From Geminicoccaceae bacterium (GTDB lineage Bacteria; Pseudomonadota; Alphaproteobacteria; Geminicoccales; Geminicoccaceae): 64,000 bases of DNA. The number at the start of each line of letters is the position of its first letter. Position 1 is the first letter of the stretch. Shown here piece after piece: positions 34,813 to 43,550 of this stretch. The stretch covers positions 263,001 through 327,000 of the forward strand of contig JACKIM010000003.1 in assembly GCA_020638465.1 (NCBI GenBank), written 5' to 3'. The translations under genes were made by a program, and so were the position numbers. The notes under the pieces are model-generated. The model saw only the letters and a list, made by a program, of their open reading frames with translations, had not been told where the DNA came from and did no database searches.

Positions 34813-35868
34813 ATGGCACAAGTCGACATGACCGATGTCGCCAAGTCCTACGGCGGAACCGCCGTATTGCGAGACGTCAATCTGCATATTGCTTCCGGAG
34901 AATTCGTCGTGCTCGTCGGGCCGTCGGGAAGCGGAAAATCAACCCTTTTGAGGATGATATCAGGTCTGGAGAGTGTGACTTCAGGTACCATCCGAATTGA
35001 TGGAAGAGTGGTGAACAGCGTCGAGCCATCCGGTCGCGGCGTCGCGATGCCCTTCCAGCTGGATGTCCCCGGCGGAAGCCTGAATGGTTCCAGGAGCACT
35101 TCTTCCAGGTTGCAACAAACGGGTGAGGCGACTGTTTCGTTCTCCACCGCAAGCGCGGGTATCGCGGGAACAATGGACCACCTCGAACACCCTCGGTTCG
35201 GGGACCGGTGGCCGCAGGTCAGCAATGGCCACGCTCCGCGTCTGTTCCTGTTCGACGAGCCGGCGGCGAATATCGATGTCGGTATGCGGAACCGGATGCG
35301 CTCCAGGATGAAGGATCTGCATCGAGAGTTCGGTCGAACGACGATCTATGGTACTCACGACCGTCTTGAGGCGATGGCTCTCGCGGACAGGATCGTCGTC
35401 CTCAATGACGGACGCATACAGCAGGTCGGCCGCCCGCTGGAGATCTACGACGACCCGGACAATATCTTTGTCGCCGGATTCACCGGTTCACCCCACCTGA
35501 ATCTCTTCACGGGTCGTTGCGACGATGCCGGGCAGGTCATCGCGGATGCCCCCTTTGTCCTGCCTCTGCCGGAAAAGGTCGAGGCACGTGACCTGCTTAT
35601 CGGCATCCGGTCCGAACATGTCGAAATCGTCGACGAGACGCGCCCGTATCGGCTGGGCCGGATCAAGATGGCTGCCACGGTAAAGTTCGTCGAGACGAGG
35701 GGGAACGTGTCCTACATTCATGTGAAACTGGACGGTGGCACCAACATGGTCATTTGCGACCACAGACGTTGGTCCGGCGATTGGGAAGTCATGGTCGCCT
35801 TCGATCCGCGAAAGGCATTGATCTTCGATATGGCGGGGCGGCGACTGCGTCCGGGAGCAGAGCCATGA
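34813..35868 (+). CDS. MalK-type ABC ATPase lacking the LSGGQ signature (probably decayed or noncanonical)
   Basis: 351-residue open frame aligning to MalK/UgpC ATPases at both ends. Walker A GPSGSGKST (near residue 38), Walker B LFLFDEPAANID, the switch THDRLEAMALADR and the C-terminal regulatory domain are intact. The middle, about residues 81-150, does not match: VAMVFQSYALYP becomes VAMPFQLDVPGG, and the LSGGQRQR signature is absent, replaced by DRWPQVSNGHAPR. The Q-loop-to-Walker-B distance is about 12 residues shorter than in the ATPases at 21453 and 51464. Part of the lost region looks more like the signature in the +1 frame (GTGGRRSAMATLRV), suggesting compensating frameshifts or deletions. 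A working ATPase is unlikely; another MalK may energise this importer. A sequencing error is possible. Confidence 0.75.
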   Translation: MAQVDMTDVAKSYGGTAVLRDVNLHIASGEFVVLVGPSGSGKSTLLRMISGLESVTSGTIRIDGRVVNSVEPSGRGVAMPFQLDVPGGSLNGSRSTSSRLQQTGEATVSFSTASAGIAGTMDHLEHPRFGDRWPQVSNGHAPRLFLFDEPAANIDVGMRNRMRSRMKDLHREFGRTTIYGTHDRLEAMALADRIVVLNDGRIQQVGRPLEIYDDPDNIFVAGFTGSPHLNLFTGRCDDAGQVIADAPFVLPLPEKVEARDLLIGIRSEHVEIVDETRPYRLGRIKMAATVKFVETRGNVSYIHVKLDGGTNMVICDHRRWSGDWEVMVAFDPRKALIFDMAGRRLRPGAEP

Positions 35869-36848
35869 ATCCTTCTTTCGTCGGTCGTGGCCGTGGCATG
35901 CTCAACGAAACGGTGCCGACCGGTTCTGTGGTTGTCGGCGTCGATATCGGCGGCACCAAGACACATCTGCGTGCAGTGGGTAACGGCATACTTCGTGACC
36001 GCGTCCTGATAACCAGCGAATGGCGCCGGCGCCAATGGATGGACGATGCTCGGAGTCTGCTCGGGCTCGGTCACGGACTGGCCGACGGGACGCCCATCGC
36101 CGCGATCGGCGTGGGCGCACATGGTTGTGACAGTACCGAAGAATGTGCAAGTTTCCGAGCCGCATTCGGGGCGCTGACCTCCATCCCCGTATCCATTGTC
36201 AATGATGCCGAGCTCATGCCGCTGTCACTGGGCTTTGAAAGAGAGATAGGCGTCGTTGCCGGGACGGGCTCGATTGCCGTCTATCGCGACGTCCGCGATG
36301 AACTTCAGGTCGCAGGGGGATGGGGCTGGATCATTGGTGATGACGGCAGTGCAGCGGGGCTCGTGCGCGAGGCATTTCGTGTCGTGGCCCTCCATCTCGA
36401 TCGAGGTGGCAGTCGTGATGAGCCGCTGGTATGGAACCTGTTCCGGTCATTGCGGCTGCGTAGCCCCGAACGACTGGGGTCTGTTCTCGCGACATTCCGG
36501 GACGCCGCCGCCGTGGGCAGTCATGCGCCCGCCATATTCGAGGCGGCCGAGGCCGGTTCTCAACTGGCGCTTGATGTCATCAACGGTGGTGGTCTGGCGC
36601 TTGCCGATCTCGTTTCAAGGTTGTGCCGACGAGGTGTCAATGCCAATCGCGTCGTTGCCGGGGGAGGCGTGATCACTACGCAACCGCTGCTCTGGAAGAC
36701 CTTCTCCAGCAGTGTGCGCACGCGCTTCAGCGGCATGATCGAGCCGTTGCTCTATACCGACTATCCCGTGGAGGGAGCCTGCAGGCTGGCCGCATCGCTG
36801 GCACTGCGAACCGTCACGACCGCCGAACCCATTCGAACGAGCCGATAG
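35865..36848 (+). CDS. BadF/BadG-family kinase, N-acetylglucosamine kinase-like
   Basis: 327-residue protein of the BadF/BadG/BcrA/BcrD ATPase family, which includes eukaryotic-type GlcNAc kinases and bacterial glucosamine kinases. Phosphate motif GVDIGGTKTHLRAV near residue 25, second motif VVAGTGSIAVYR near residue 128 with GGWGWIIGDDGSA, and adenosine motif VVAGGGVITTQPL near residue 264. ATG 35865 overlaps the ATPase stop. Followed at 16 bp by a SIS-domain isomerase-like gene. Together they suggest phosphorylation of an imported amino sugar followed by deamination or isomerisation. Confidence 0.85.
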   Translation: MNPSFVGRGRGMLNETVPTGSVVVGVDIGGTKTHLRAVGNGILRDRVLITSEWRRRQWMDDARSLLGLGHGLADGTPIAAIGVGAHGCDSTEECASFRAAFGALTSIPVSIVNDAELMPLSLGFEREIGVVAGTGSIAVYRDVRDELQVAGGWGWIIGDDGSAAGLVREAFRVVALHLDRGGSRDEPLVWNLFRSLRLRSPERLGSVLATFRDAAAVGSHAPAIFEAAEAGSQLALDVINGGGLALADLVSRLCRRGVNANRVVAGGGVITTQPLLWKTFSSSVRTRFSGMIEPLLYTDYPVEGACRLAASLALRTVTTAEPIRTSR

Positions 36849-36864
36849 AAAGGTCTCTGCTTCC

Positions 36865-37869
36865 GTGTCTTCTTACCGTTCCACCATCGATCGCCAGCCC
36901 GAAGCCCTTGCCAATACGCGCGATGCGATCGCGATACAGCTGGAAACCATGGACTTGTCGCGGCTGGACTGCGGTGTCATTGGCGTGACGGGTATCGGCG
37001 CCAGCCTTGCGGCGGCTCGTCTCGGAGCTGCCGAACTGCGCCGTCTGGGGCGACGCTCGACAGCCTGTTATCCCGGTGAAATCGGTGAGGAAGTCGACAG
37101 GGATCGCCGACCGGTCGATGCCATCGTGGGACTGTCCCATCGCGGTAGAAGTGTCGAAACGGTGAAGGCCTTCGTCGACAACCCCGATCTGGCGCGTCTG
37201 GCGATCACCCGTGATCCCGACAGTCCGCTGGCAAGTGCGGGCAACCTGCATCTGCGCCTGGACAACGGCGAGGATGCGACTCCCTCGGCAACCGGATATA
37301 CGGCGACACTGCTGGGATTGGCGATGGCCTGCGAGCGTATGACAAGCACCGTGTCAACGGACTGGGACGCCCTGCCGGGGATCGTTCGCGCCGTGCTTGA
37401 TGATGCTGCCTCGTCGATGCCCCGGCTGGCCCGGCAATTCACGGGAAGACGGGCCATCGATTGTGTCGCCGCTGCTTCCTCCACGGGTACGGCCGACGAG
37501 GCGGCGCTGCTGTTGCGCGAGGCCGCCCGCGTACCTTCCAGCGGGTTCGAAACGCGCGACTATCTGCATGGGCCCATGGAGGCGATGGACGGGATGACCG
37601 GCGTGGTTGTCTTTGGCTACGGACGCGAGGTCGAATTGGCCCGGAACCTGGATGCCATCGGTTGCCCGACCCTTCTGGTCACCAGCTTGCCGCAGGTTGA
37701 AGAAGGCAGGCACCTGACCGTCGTACGGGTGCCATCCTTTGCCAATGTGATGATACAAGGACTGATCGATATTCTCGTGCCGCAGCTCCTCGCCGCAACG
37801 CTATCCGACGCGGCGGGCCTGACGGATGTCCCGTTCCGCTACCGCCAGGGCGATACAAAGATCGCCTGA
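36865..37869 (+). CDS. SIS-domain sugar isomerase/deaminase
   Basis: 334-residue double-SIS protein related to the isomerase half of GlmS and to NagB-II/AgaS deaminases. First SIS domain about residues 30-165 (VIGVTGIGASLAAARLG, then IVGLSHRGRSVETVKAF), second about 185-320 with the GFETRDYLHGPMEAM segment, which corresponds to the conserved E-xx-HGP region of GlmS. GTG start at 36865. It is not the type I deaminase present at 49671, so the window encodes two unrelated candidates for the amino-sugar-phosphate deamination step. Confidence 0.85.
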   Translation: MSSYRSTIDRQPEALANTRDAIAIQLETMDLSRLDCGVIGVTGIGASLAAARLGAAELRRLGRRSTACYPGEIGEEVDRDRRPVDAIVGLSHRGRSVETVKAFVDNPDLARLAITRDPDSPLASAGNLHLRLDNGEDATPSATGYTATLLGLAMACERMTSTVSTDWDALPGIVRAVLDDAASSMPRLARQFTGRRAIDCVAAASSTGTADEAALLLREAARVPSSGFETRDYLHGPMEAMDGMTGVVVFGYGREVELARNLDAIGCPTLLVTSLPQVEEGRHLTVVRVPSFANVMIQGLIDILVPQLLAATLSDAAGLTDVPFRYRQGDTKIA

Positions 37870-37955
37870 CGGGGATCCCGCTCTTTTCATCTTCCCTTTC
37901 CCTCGAAAATCATTCACTTGCCGGCGCGTCTCGACAGGGAGAGGAATATCGACGA

Positions 37956-39602
37956 ATGACCACCGTCAAGGGCGTGGATCGCAATGCTTCGAGTGCCGAC
38001 TATGTCATCATCGGAGCCGGATCGGCAGGTTGCGTGCTGGCCAACCGCCTGTCATCGGACGGGAAATCGCGGGTCGTGGTGCTCGAAGCCGGCGGTTCGG
38101 ACCGAAGTCCATGGGTCCGCATGCCGATCGGTTATGGTGGCGCGTTCCACAATCGCAAACTCAATTGGTGCTATTATACGGAGCCCGACCCGGGAACGGG
38201 TGGCAGGCAGAGCTACTGGCCACGGGGGAAGGTACTGGGCGGATCGAGTTCCATCAATGCGATGGTCTTCATTCGTGGACAGGCAGCCGATTTCGACGGC
38301 TGGGAAGCCCTGGGCAATCCGGGTTGGGGATATCGGGACGTCCTGCCCTATTTCCGCAAGATGGAGGACAATCTCGCAGGCGGCGATACCTGGCGCGGCA
38401 TCGATGGGCCGCTCACGGTAAGCCGCATCGACAAGGCGGTTCATTCGCTCACCCGTGACTATGTCGAGGCGGCACAGGCGGCGGGCCTGCCATTCAACAG
38501 CGATTTCAACGGTGCCACACAGGAAGGTGTCGGCATCTACCAGATAACCACGCGCAGCGGATTTCGCTGTTCGGCTGCTACCGCCTATCTTGCACCGACC
38601 CGACGGCGCAGCAATCTGGTGGTCGTCACGCACGCGCATGTCACCCGCATCCTCTTTGACGGGAAAAGGGCAAGCCGTGTCGAATATCGCAATCCGGCCG
38701 GCCTTCACCGGATCACAGTCAGGACTGAAGTCATACTGTGCGCTGGCGCCGTAAATTCACCACAGATCCTGCAGTTGTCGGGTATTGGCGATGCCGGCCT
38801 GCTTCGTCGCCACGGGATCGACGTGGTTGTCGATGCGCCGGCCGTAGGCCGCAATCTGCAGGACCATCTGGGCTTCGACTATATCTACGAGGCCAACCGG
38901 CCGACTCTCAATAATGTATTGCGCCCGTGGTCGATGCGGATCGTCCTCGGACTGCAATATCTGCTTACCCGCGGAGGGCCGCTGTCGTTGAGTGTCAACC
39001 AGGGAGGAGGATTTTTCAGGAGTTCACCACAGCGGGAACATCCCAATCTGCAACTCTATTTCTCACCCGTCAGTTATACACGGAAGATGCCGGGGAAACG
39101 ACGACTGCTGCAACCCGACCCTTTCCCCGGCTTCAACATCGGACTTTCGAATTGCCATCCGCAAAGCCGCGGATATCTTGAGATCCGCTCCCGCGATCCT
39201 TTCACGTCTCCAGCCATCCATCCGCGCTATTTCAGTGCTTCCGAAGATCTGGATGAACTCGTCGAGGGAGCAGCGATGCTTCGGCGGATCACCGCGACGG
39301 AACCGCTTGCGAGTTCGGTCCGCTGCGAACGGCTGCCCGGCCCGCAGGCCGGTTCGCGCGAGGCCATCGCCGAGGACATCCGTCAGCGTTCGGGCAGCGT
39401 GTTCCACCCCTGCGGGACGTGCGCAATGGGATCCGATATCTCAAGAGGTGCGGTGGTCGACGCGAAGTTGCGGGTTCATGGTATCGAAGGCCTGAGAATC
39501 GCCGATGCTTCCATATTCCCCAAGATCACATCGGGCAATCTCAACGCACCGGCGATCATGGTCGGCGAGAAGGCCGCCGCGATGATCCTCGAGGATCGTT
39601 AA
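37956..39602 (+). CDS. GMC-family FAD oxidoreductase (choline dehydrogenase-like)
   Basis: 548-residue glucose-methanol-choline oxidoreductase. The FAD motif is VIIGAGSAGCVLANRLSSDG near residue 17, GMC signature 1 is GKVLGGSSSINAMVFIRG near residue 92, and the C-terminal catalytic region has FHPCGTCAMG with the active His near residue 485 and TSGNLNAPAIMVGEKAA with an Asn as partner. No signal peptide. It oxidises an alcohol, possibly a sugar or choline-like compound. It lies 86 bp after the SIS gene and 102 bp before hyuA, so it could belong to either transcription unit. Confidence 0.9.
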   Translation: MTTVKGVDRNASSADYVIIGAGSAGCVLANRLSSDGKSRVVVLEAGGSDRSPWVRMPIGYGGAFHNRKLNWCYYTEPDPGTGGRQSYWPRGKVLGGSSSINAMVFIRGQAADFDGWEALGNPGWGYRDVLPYFRKMEDNLAGGDTWRGIDGPLTVSRIDKAVHSLTRDYVEAAQAAGLPFNSDFNGATQEGVGIYQITTRSGFRCSAATAYLAPTRRRSNLVVVTHAHVTRILFDGKRASRVEYRNPAGLHRITVRTEVILCAGAVNSPQILQLSGIGDAGLLRRHGIDVVVDAPAVGRNLQDHLGFDYIYEANRPTLNNVLRPWSMRIVLGLQYLLTRGGPLSLSVNQGGGFFRSSPQREHPNLQLYFSPVSYTRKMPGKRRLLQPDPFPGFNIGLSNCHPQSRGYLEIRSRDPFTSPAIHPRYFSASEDLDELVEGAAMLRRITATEPLASSVRCERLPGPQAGSREAIAEDIRQRSGSVFHPCGTCAMGSDISRGAVVDAKLRVHGIEGLRIADASIFPKITSGNLNAPAIMVGEKAAAMILEDR

Positions 39603-39704
39603 CGGGAGACTCTGCGATGAGGACCCGTCTTGCGGGAACAAACCGTTTCCCCGAATTCCGTCGAGGCCGCTAGACTTGCATCCACGATGACATGCGAGGA
39701 AGCG

Positions 39705-41828
39705 ATGGCGAACAATGCAATCCGGCTTGGGGTGGATATCGGCGGTACCTTCACCGATGTGGTGCTGGAGGTTTCCGGTACCCGCCACTCGACCAAGGTC
39801 CTGACGACCCATTCCGCGCCGGAACACGCCATTGCCGAGGGGATGCACAGGGTCTGCGGAAAGGCAAAGATCACCCCTGCCGCCGTGGATCAGATCATCC
39901 ATGGAACGACCCTTGCCACCAATGCCCTGATCGAGCGGCGAGGTGCCAGGACCGCGCTCGTTACCACACGCGGCTTTCGCGACGTGATCGAGATGCGTAC
40001 CGAGAGCCGGTTCGAGCAGTACGACCTCAATCTGGTGCTGCCCGAACCATTGCTCGCGCGCAACCGGCGTTACGTCGTCAGCGAGCGAATGGATGCCAGC
40101 GGCAACATTCTCATTCCGCTCGATATCGCTGAAGTCGAAAAGCTGGCCGACCAACTGGCGCAAGCCGGATACGAGAGCATCGCCATCGGTTTATTGCATT
40201 CCTATGTCAACGATGCCCATGAAAGGAAAGTTGCCGAGATCCTTGCCCGACGCCTGCCCGGCGCAATGATCTCGCTCTCATCGCAGGTCTCGCCGCAGAT
40301 GAGGGAATACGAACGTTTCAACACGACCATAGCCAATGCCTACATCAAGCCGCTGATGAAGTCCTATCTGGGTCGTCTGGCCGGGCGTCTGCGGCATGAA
40401 GGAGCGGATTGCCCGGTCTTCCTCATGCATTCGGGCGGCGGCATCATCGATATCGATACCGCTGCCGAGTTTCCCGTTCGCCTGGTGGAATCGGGTCCGG
40501 CCGGAGGTGCCGTATTCGCCGCCGACATCGCGGCGCGCCACGGCATCGGTAAGGTGCTCAGCTTCGACATGGGTGGCACGACCGCCAAGATCTGTCTCAT
40601 CAAGAACCATACGCCCAAGACGGCGCGTGTCTTCGAAGTGGCCCGCAGCTATCGCTTCAAGAAGGGGTCGGGCATGCCGATTTCGATCCCGGTGATCGAC
40701 ATGGTCGAGATCGGTGCCGGAGGTGGCAGCCTTGCCCATGTGGACTCGATGAACCAGATCAGGGTCGGCCCGGAGAGTGCAGGTTCGGAGCCGGGGCCTG
40801 CGTGCTACGGGCGTGGCGGCAAGCGGCCGGCGGTGACCGATGCCGACCTCCAGCTTGGCAAGCTCGATCCGGAGAATTTCGCTGGCGGGTCTATCAAGCT
40901 TCATGCGGAGAATTCGCGGGCGGTTCTGGATCGCGCATTGGGCGAGCCGCTCTCGATGACGACCATGGAGGCCGCCTGGGGGCTGGCGGAGGTGGTGGAC
41001 GAGAACATGGCCAACGCTGCCCGCATGCACGCGGTCGAAAATGGTGAAGACCTTGCCGAATACACCATGATTGCCTTTGGCGGAGCAGCACCCCTGCATG
41101 CCGGACGGCTCTGCGAGAAGCTCGGGATCGATCGCTGCCTGATCCCCGAGGGGGCGGGCGTCGGTTCGGCCATAGGGTTCCTGCGCGCGCCGTTCAGTTT
41201 CGAGGCCAGCCGGTCGGTGTTCATGAAGATCGGTGACTTCAGTGCAGAGGTGGTCAAATCGCTGTTTGCAGAAATGGAGGGCGAGGCGAGGCGCTTCGTC
41301 CGAGGATGTGATGGCGAGGCGGAAATTCTCACAGAGCACAAGATCTACATGCGATATAGCGGGCAGGGGTGGGAAATTCCCGTTCCGCTGGAACCGGCGC
41401 ATGTGCGCGATCCCAGAGCGGATACATTCCTGCAGTTGTTCGAACAGGGATATGTCAAACTCTTCGGCCGTTCAGTGGAAGGTCTCGAAGCCGAGATTGC
41501 TGTCTGGTCGGTTAATGCCTTTACCTCGCCGGTGGCCGTGACACCGGTAACTGCGGTTTCCGGGGAAGGCATGGCTTCGGCAACGGCGTGTCGGGAACTG
41601 TTCGATGCCGCCATGGGCAAGGTCAATGACGCTGCCGTCGTCCCGCGCGAAGGAATGACGGCCGGTCAGCATGTCGACGGTCCTGCAGTAGTCATCGAAG
41701 CCGAGACGAGCGTTGTCCTCCCGGCGAGCAGGACGCTCGTCATGCAGGCCGACGGTTGTCTCGACATGCGGGTCAGGAATCCTGCAACGACCCGATCCGC
41801 GATCGAAGGGGAGTCCGCTCATGTCTGA
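39705..41828 (+). CDS. hyuA: Hydantoinase A / 5-oxoprolinase family subunit
   Basis: 707-residue HyuA-family protein (ATP-dependent N-methylhydantoinase, 5-oxoprolinase, acetone carboxylase beta). It has the two actin-like phosphate motifs, GVDIGGTFTDVVLEV at the N-terminus and SFDMGGTTAKICLI near residue 288, plus ARMHAVENGEDLAEYTMIAF and GGAAPLHAG. Start 39705 has a GCGAGGAAG ribosome site; ATG 39687 and TTG 39630 are in frame upstream. It overlaps hyuB by 8 nt. The pair hydrolyses a cyclic amide or related compound with ATP; the substrate is unknown. Confidence 0.88.
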   Translation: MANNAIRLGVDIGGTFTDVVLEVSGTRHSTKVLTTHSAPEHAIAEGMHRVCGKAKITPAAVDQIIHGTTLATNALIERRGARTALVTTRGFRDVIEMRTESRFEQYDLNLVLPEPLLARNRRYVVSERMDASGNILIPLDIAEVEKLADQLAQAGYESIAIGLLHSYVNDAHERKVAEILARRLPGAMISLSSQVSPQMREYERFNTTIANAYIKPLMKSYLGRLAGRLRHEGADCPVFLMHSGGGIIDIDTAAEFPVRLVESGPAGGAVFAADIAARHGIGKVLSFDMGGTTAKICLIKNHTPKTARVFEVARSYRFKKGSGMPISIPVIDMVEIGAGGGSLAHVDSMNQIRVGPESAGSEPGPACYGRGGKRPAVTDADLQLGKLDPENFAGGSIKLHAENSRAVLDRALGEPLSMTTMEAAWGLAEVVDENMANAARMHAVENGEDLAEYTMIAFGGAAPLHAGRLCEKLGIDRCLIPEGAGVGSAIGFLRAPFSFEASRSVFMKIGDFSAEVVKSLFAEMEGEARRFVRGCDGEAEILTEHKIYMRYSGQGWEIPVPLEPAHVRDPRADTFLQLFEQGYVKLFGRSVEGLEAEIAVWSVNAFTSPVAVTPVTAVSGEGMASATACRELFDAAMGKVNDAAVVPREGMTAGQHVDGPAVVIEAETSVVLPASRTLVMQADGCLDMRVRNPATTRSAIEGESAHV

Positions 41829-43524
41829 GGTTGGCAAGGTCGCCCGACAGGTGATGTGGAACCGGCTCGTTTCCGTGGTCGAGGAACAGGCACAGACGCT
41901 CGTGCGGACCTCGTTCTCCACCAGCGTTCGCGAGGCAGGCGATCTTTCGGCGGGCGTATACAACGACATGGGACAGATGCTGGCCCAAGCCGTCACGGGC
42001 ACACCCGGCCATGTCAATGCGATGGCTGACGCCGTACCCCATTTCATCCGCCGTATCGGCCGCGACAACATTTTCGAAGGCGATGTCTATATCACCAACG
42101 ATCCGTGGGAAGGTACCGGTCACCTGCATGACATCACGGTGGTAACGCCGTCATTCCACAAGGGCCGGCTGGTGGGGTTCTTTGCCTGCACCGCCCATGT
42201 CGTCGACATCGGAGGACGCGGTTTCGGCGCCGATGGCAATTCGGTCTATGAGGAAGGTCTCCACATTCCGATCATGAAGCTGGTGGAGCGCGGCCAGCTC
42301 GACCGGACGCTGATCCGCATCGTGCGAGGCAATGTTCGCGAACCGGATCAGCTCGTCGGCGACATCCATGCGCTGGCAACATGCAACGAGGTCGGTCACC
42401 GGAGACTGATTGGCATGATCGAAGAATTCGGTCTGGCGGACCTGGATGGAATCAGCGACTTCATCCTCACCAGTTCGCGCCTCGCCACGCTCGAACGGAT
42501 CAACGCCCTGACTCCGGGCGAGGCCGATGGGCATATGCGCATCGATGGCTATGATCGGCCGATCGACCTGCGGGTCCATCTCAGGATCGAAAAAGACCGG
42601 ATTCTATGCGACTGGACGGGAACTTCCGGCGTCGACAGGAAGGGCATCAACGTACCGCTGGTCTACACCAAGGCCTATGCCTGCTACGCGTTGAAATGTG
42701 CGATTGCCCCCGATATACCGAACAATGCGGCAAGCCTTGAGCCCTTCGAGGTCACGGCTCCCGAGAACACCATCGTCAATGCCCTTCATCCTGCACCCGT
42801 GGCCCTGCGCCATGTGATCGGACACATGGTTCCCGATACGGTCTATGATGCTCTCGACAAGCTGCTGCCCGAGACCCTGCCGGCCGAAGGAGCGGGGTGC
42901 CTGTGCAATTTCCAGTTGTCGATCCGTCCGCGCAGCGATGCTCCTGCACCGCCCGGGGCGCGGCGAGCGGAAGTGCTTACCTTCAATTCGGGCGGATCGG
43001 GTGCGCGGCCGGGATTCGATGGCATGAATGCCACGGCCTTTCCTTCGGGCGTGATGACCATGCCCGTGGAAGCCACCGAGCAGGTCGGGCCGGCGATCAT
43101 ATGGCGCAAGGAGCTGCGGCCGGATTCAGGCGGTGCGGGCCGTCGGCGTGGCGGTCTCGGACAATACATGGTGGTCGGAGTCCGCGAGGGCCATGAGTTC
43201 GATCTTCAGGCCATGTTCGACAGGGTCAACCATCCGGCCCGGGGCCGTCGAGGCGGCCATGACGGTGCACCGACAACCATAGCCATGGATGACGGAACGC
43301 CGATGAAGGGCAAGGGCAAGCAGTTCGTGGCACACGGGCACAGGGTCGAGATGGCCTTTCCTGGCGGTGCCGGTTACGGTGACCCGTCGCAGCGGCCCCG
43401 GGACGATGTGATTCGCGATCTCGCGCAAGGCTACATCACGGCAGAGACTGCGCGTCTCCATTACGGTCTGAGCGACGGGGAAATCGATGAGGTGCTCGCC
43501 CGGGCCCATCTCGCCGAGATATGA
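41821..43524 (+). CDS. hyuB: Hydantoinase B / 5-oxoprolinase family subunit
   Basis: 567-residue HyuB-family subunit. Family stretches are visible: MWNRLVSVVEEQAQTLVRTS at the N-terminus, NDPWEGTGHLHDITVVTP near residue 89 and GGAGYGDPSQRPRD near the C-terminus, with a Gly-rich RPGFDGMNAT region. Start 41821 lies inside the end of hyuA (ATGTCTGA overlap). It is convergent with the SelA-like gene, 26 bp away. Partner of HyuA in the same reaction. Confidence 0.88.
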   Translation: MSEVGKVARQVMWNRLVSVVEEQAQTLVRTSFSTSVREAGDLSAGVYNDMGQMLAQAVTGTPGHVNAMADAVPHFIRRIGRDNIFEGDVYITNDPWEGTGHLHDITVVTPSFHKGRLVGFFACTAHVVDIGGRGFGADGNSVYEEGLHIPIMKLVERGQLDRTLIRIVRGNVREPDQLVGDIHALATCNEVGHRRLIGMIEEFGLADLDGISDFILTSSRLATLERINALTPGEADGHMRIDGYDRPIDLRVHLRIEKDRILCDWTGTSGVDRKGINVPLVYTKAYACYALKCAIAPDIPNNAASLEPFEVTAPENTIVNALHPAPVALRHVIGHMVPDTVYDALDKLLPETLPAEGAGCLCNFQLSIRPRSDAPAPPGARRAEVLTFNSGGSGARPGFDGMNATAFPSGVMTMPVEATEQVGPAIIWRKELRPDSGGAGRRRGGLGQYMVVGVREGHEFDLQAMFDRVNHPARGRRGGHDGAPTTIAMDDGTPMKGKGKQFVAHGHRVEMAFPGGAGYGDPSQRPRDDVIRDLAQGYITAETARLHYGLSDGEIDEVLARAHLAEI

Positions 43525-43550
43525 ATGTCCAGTGCCGGCGACGCTCGGCA

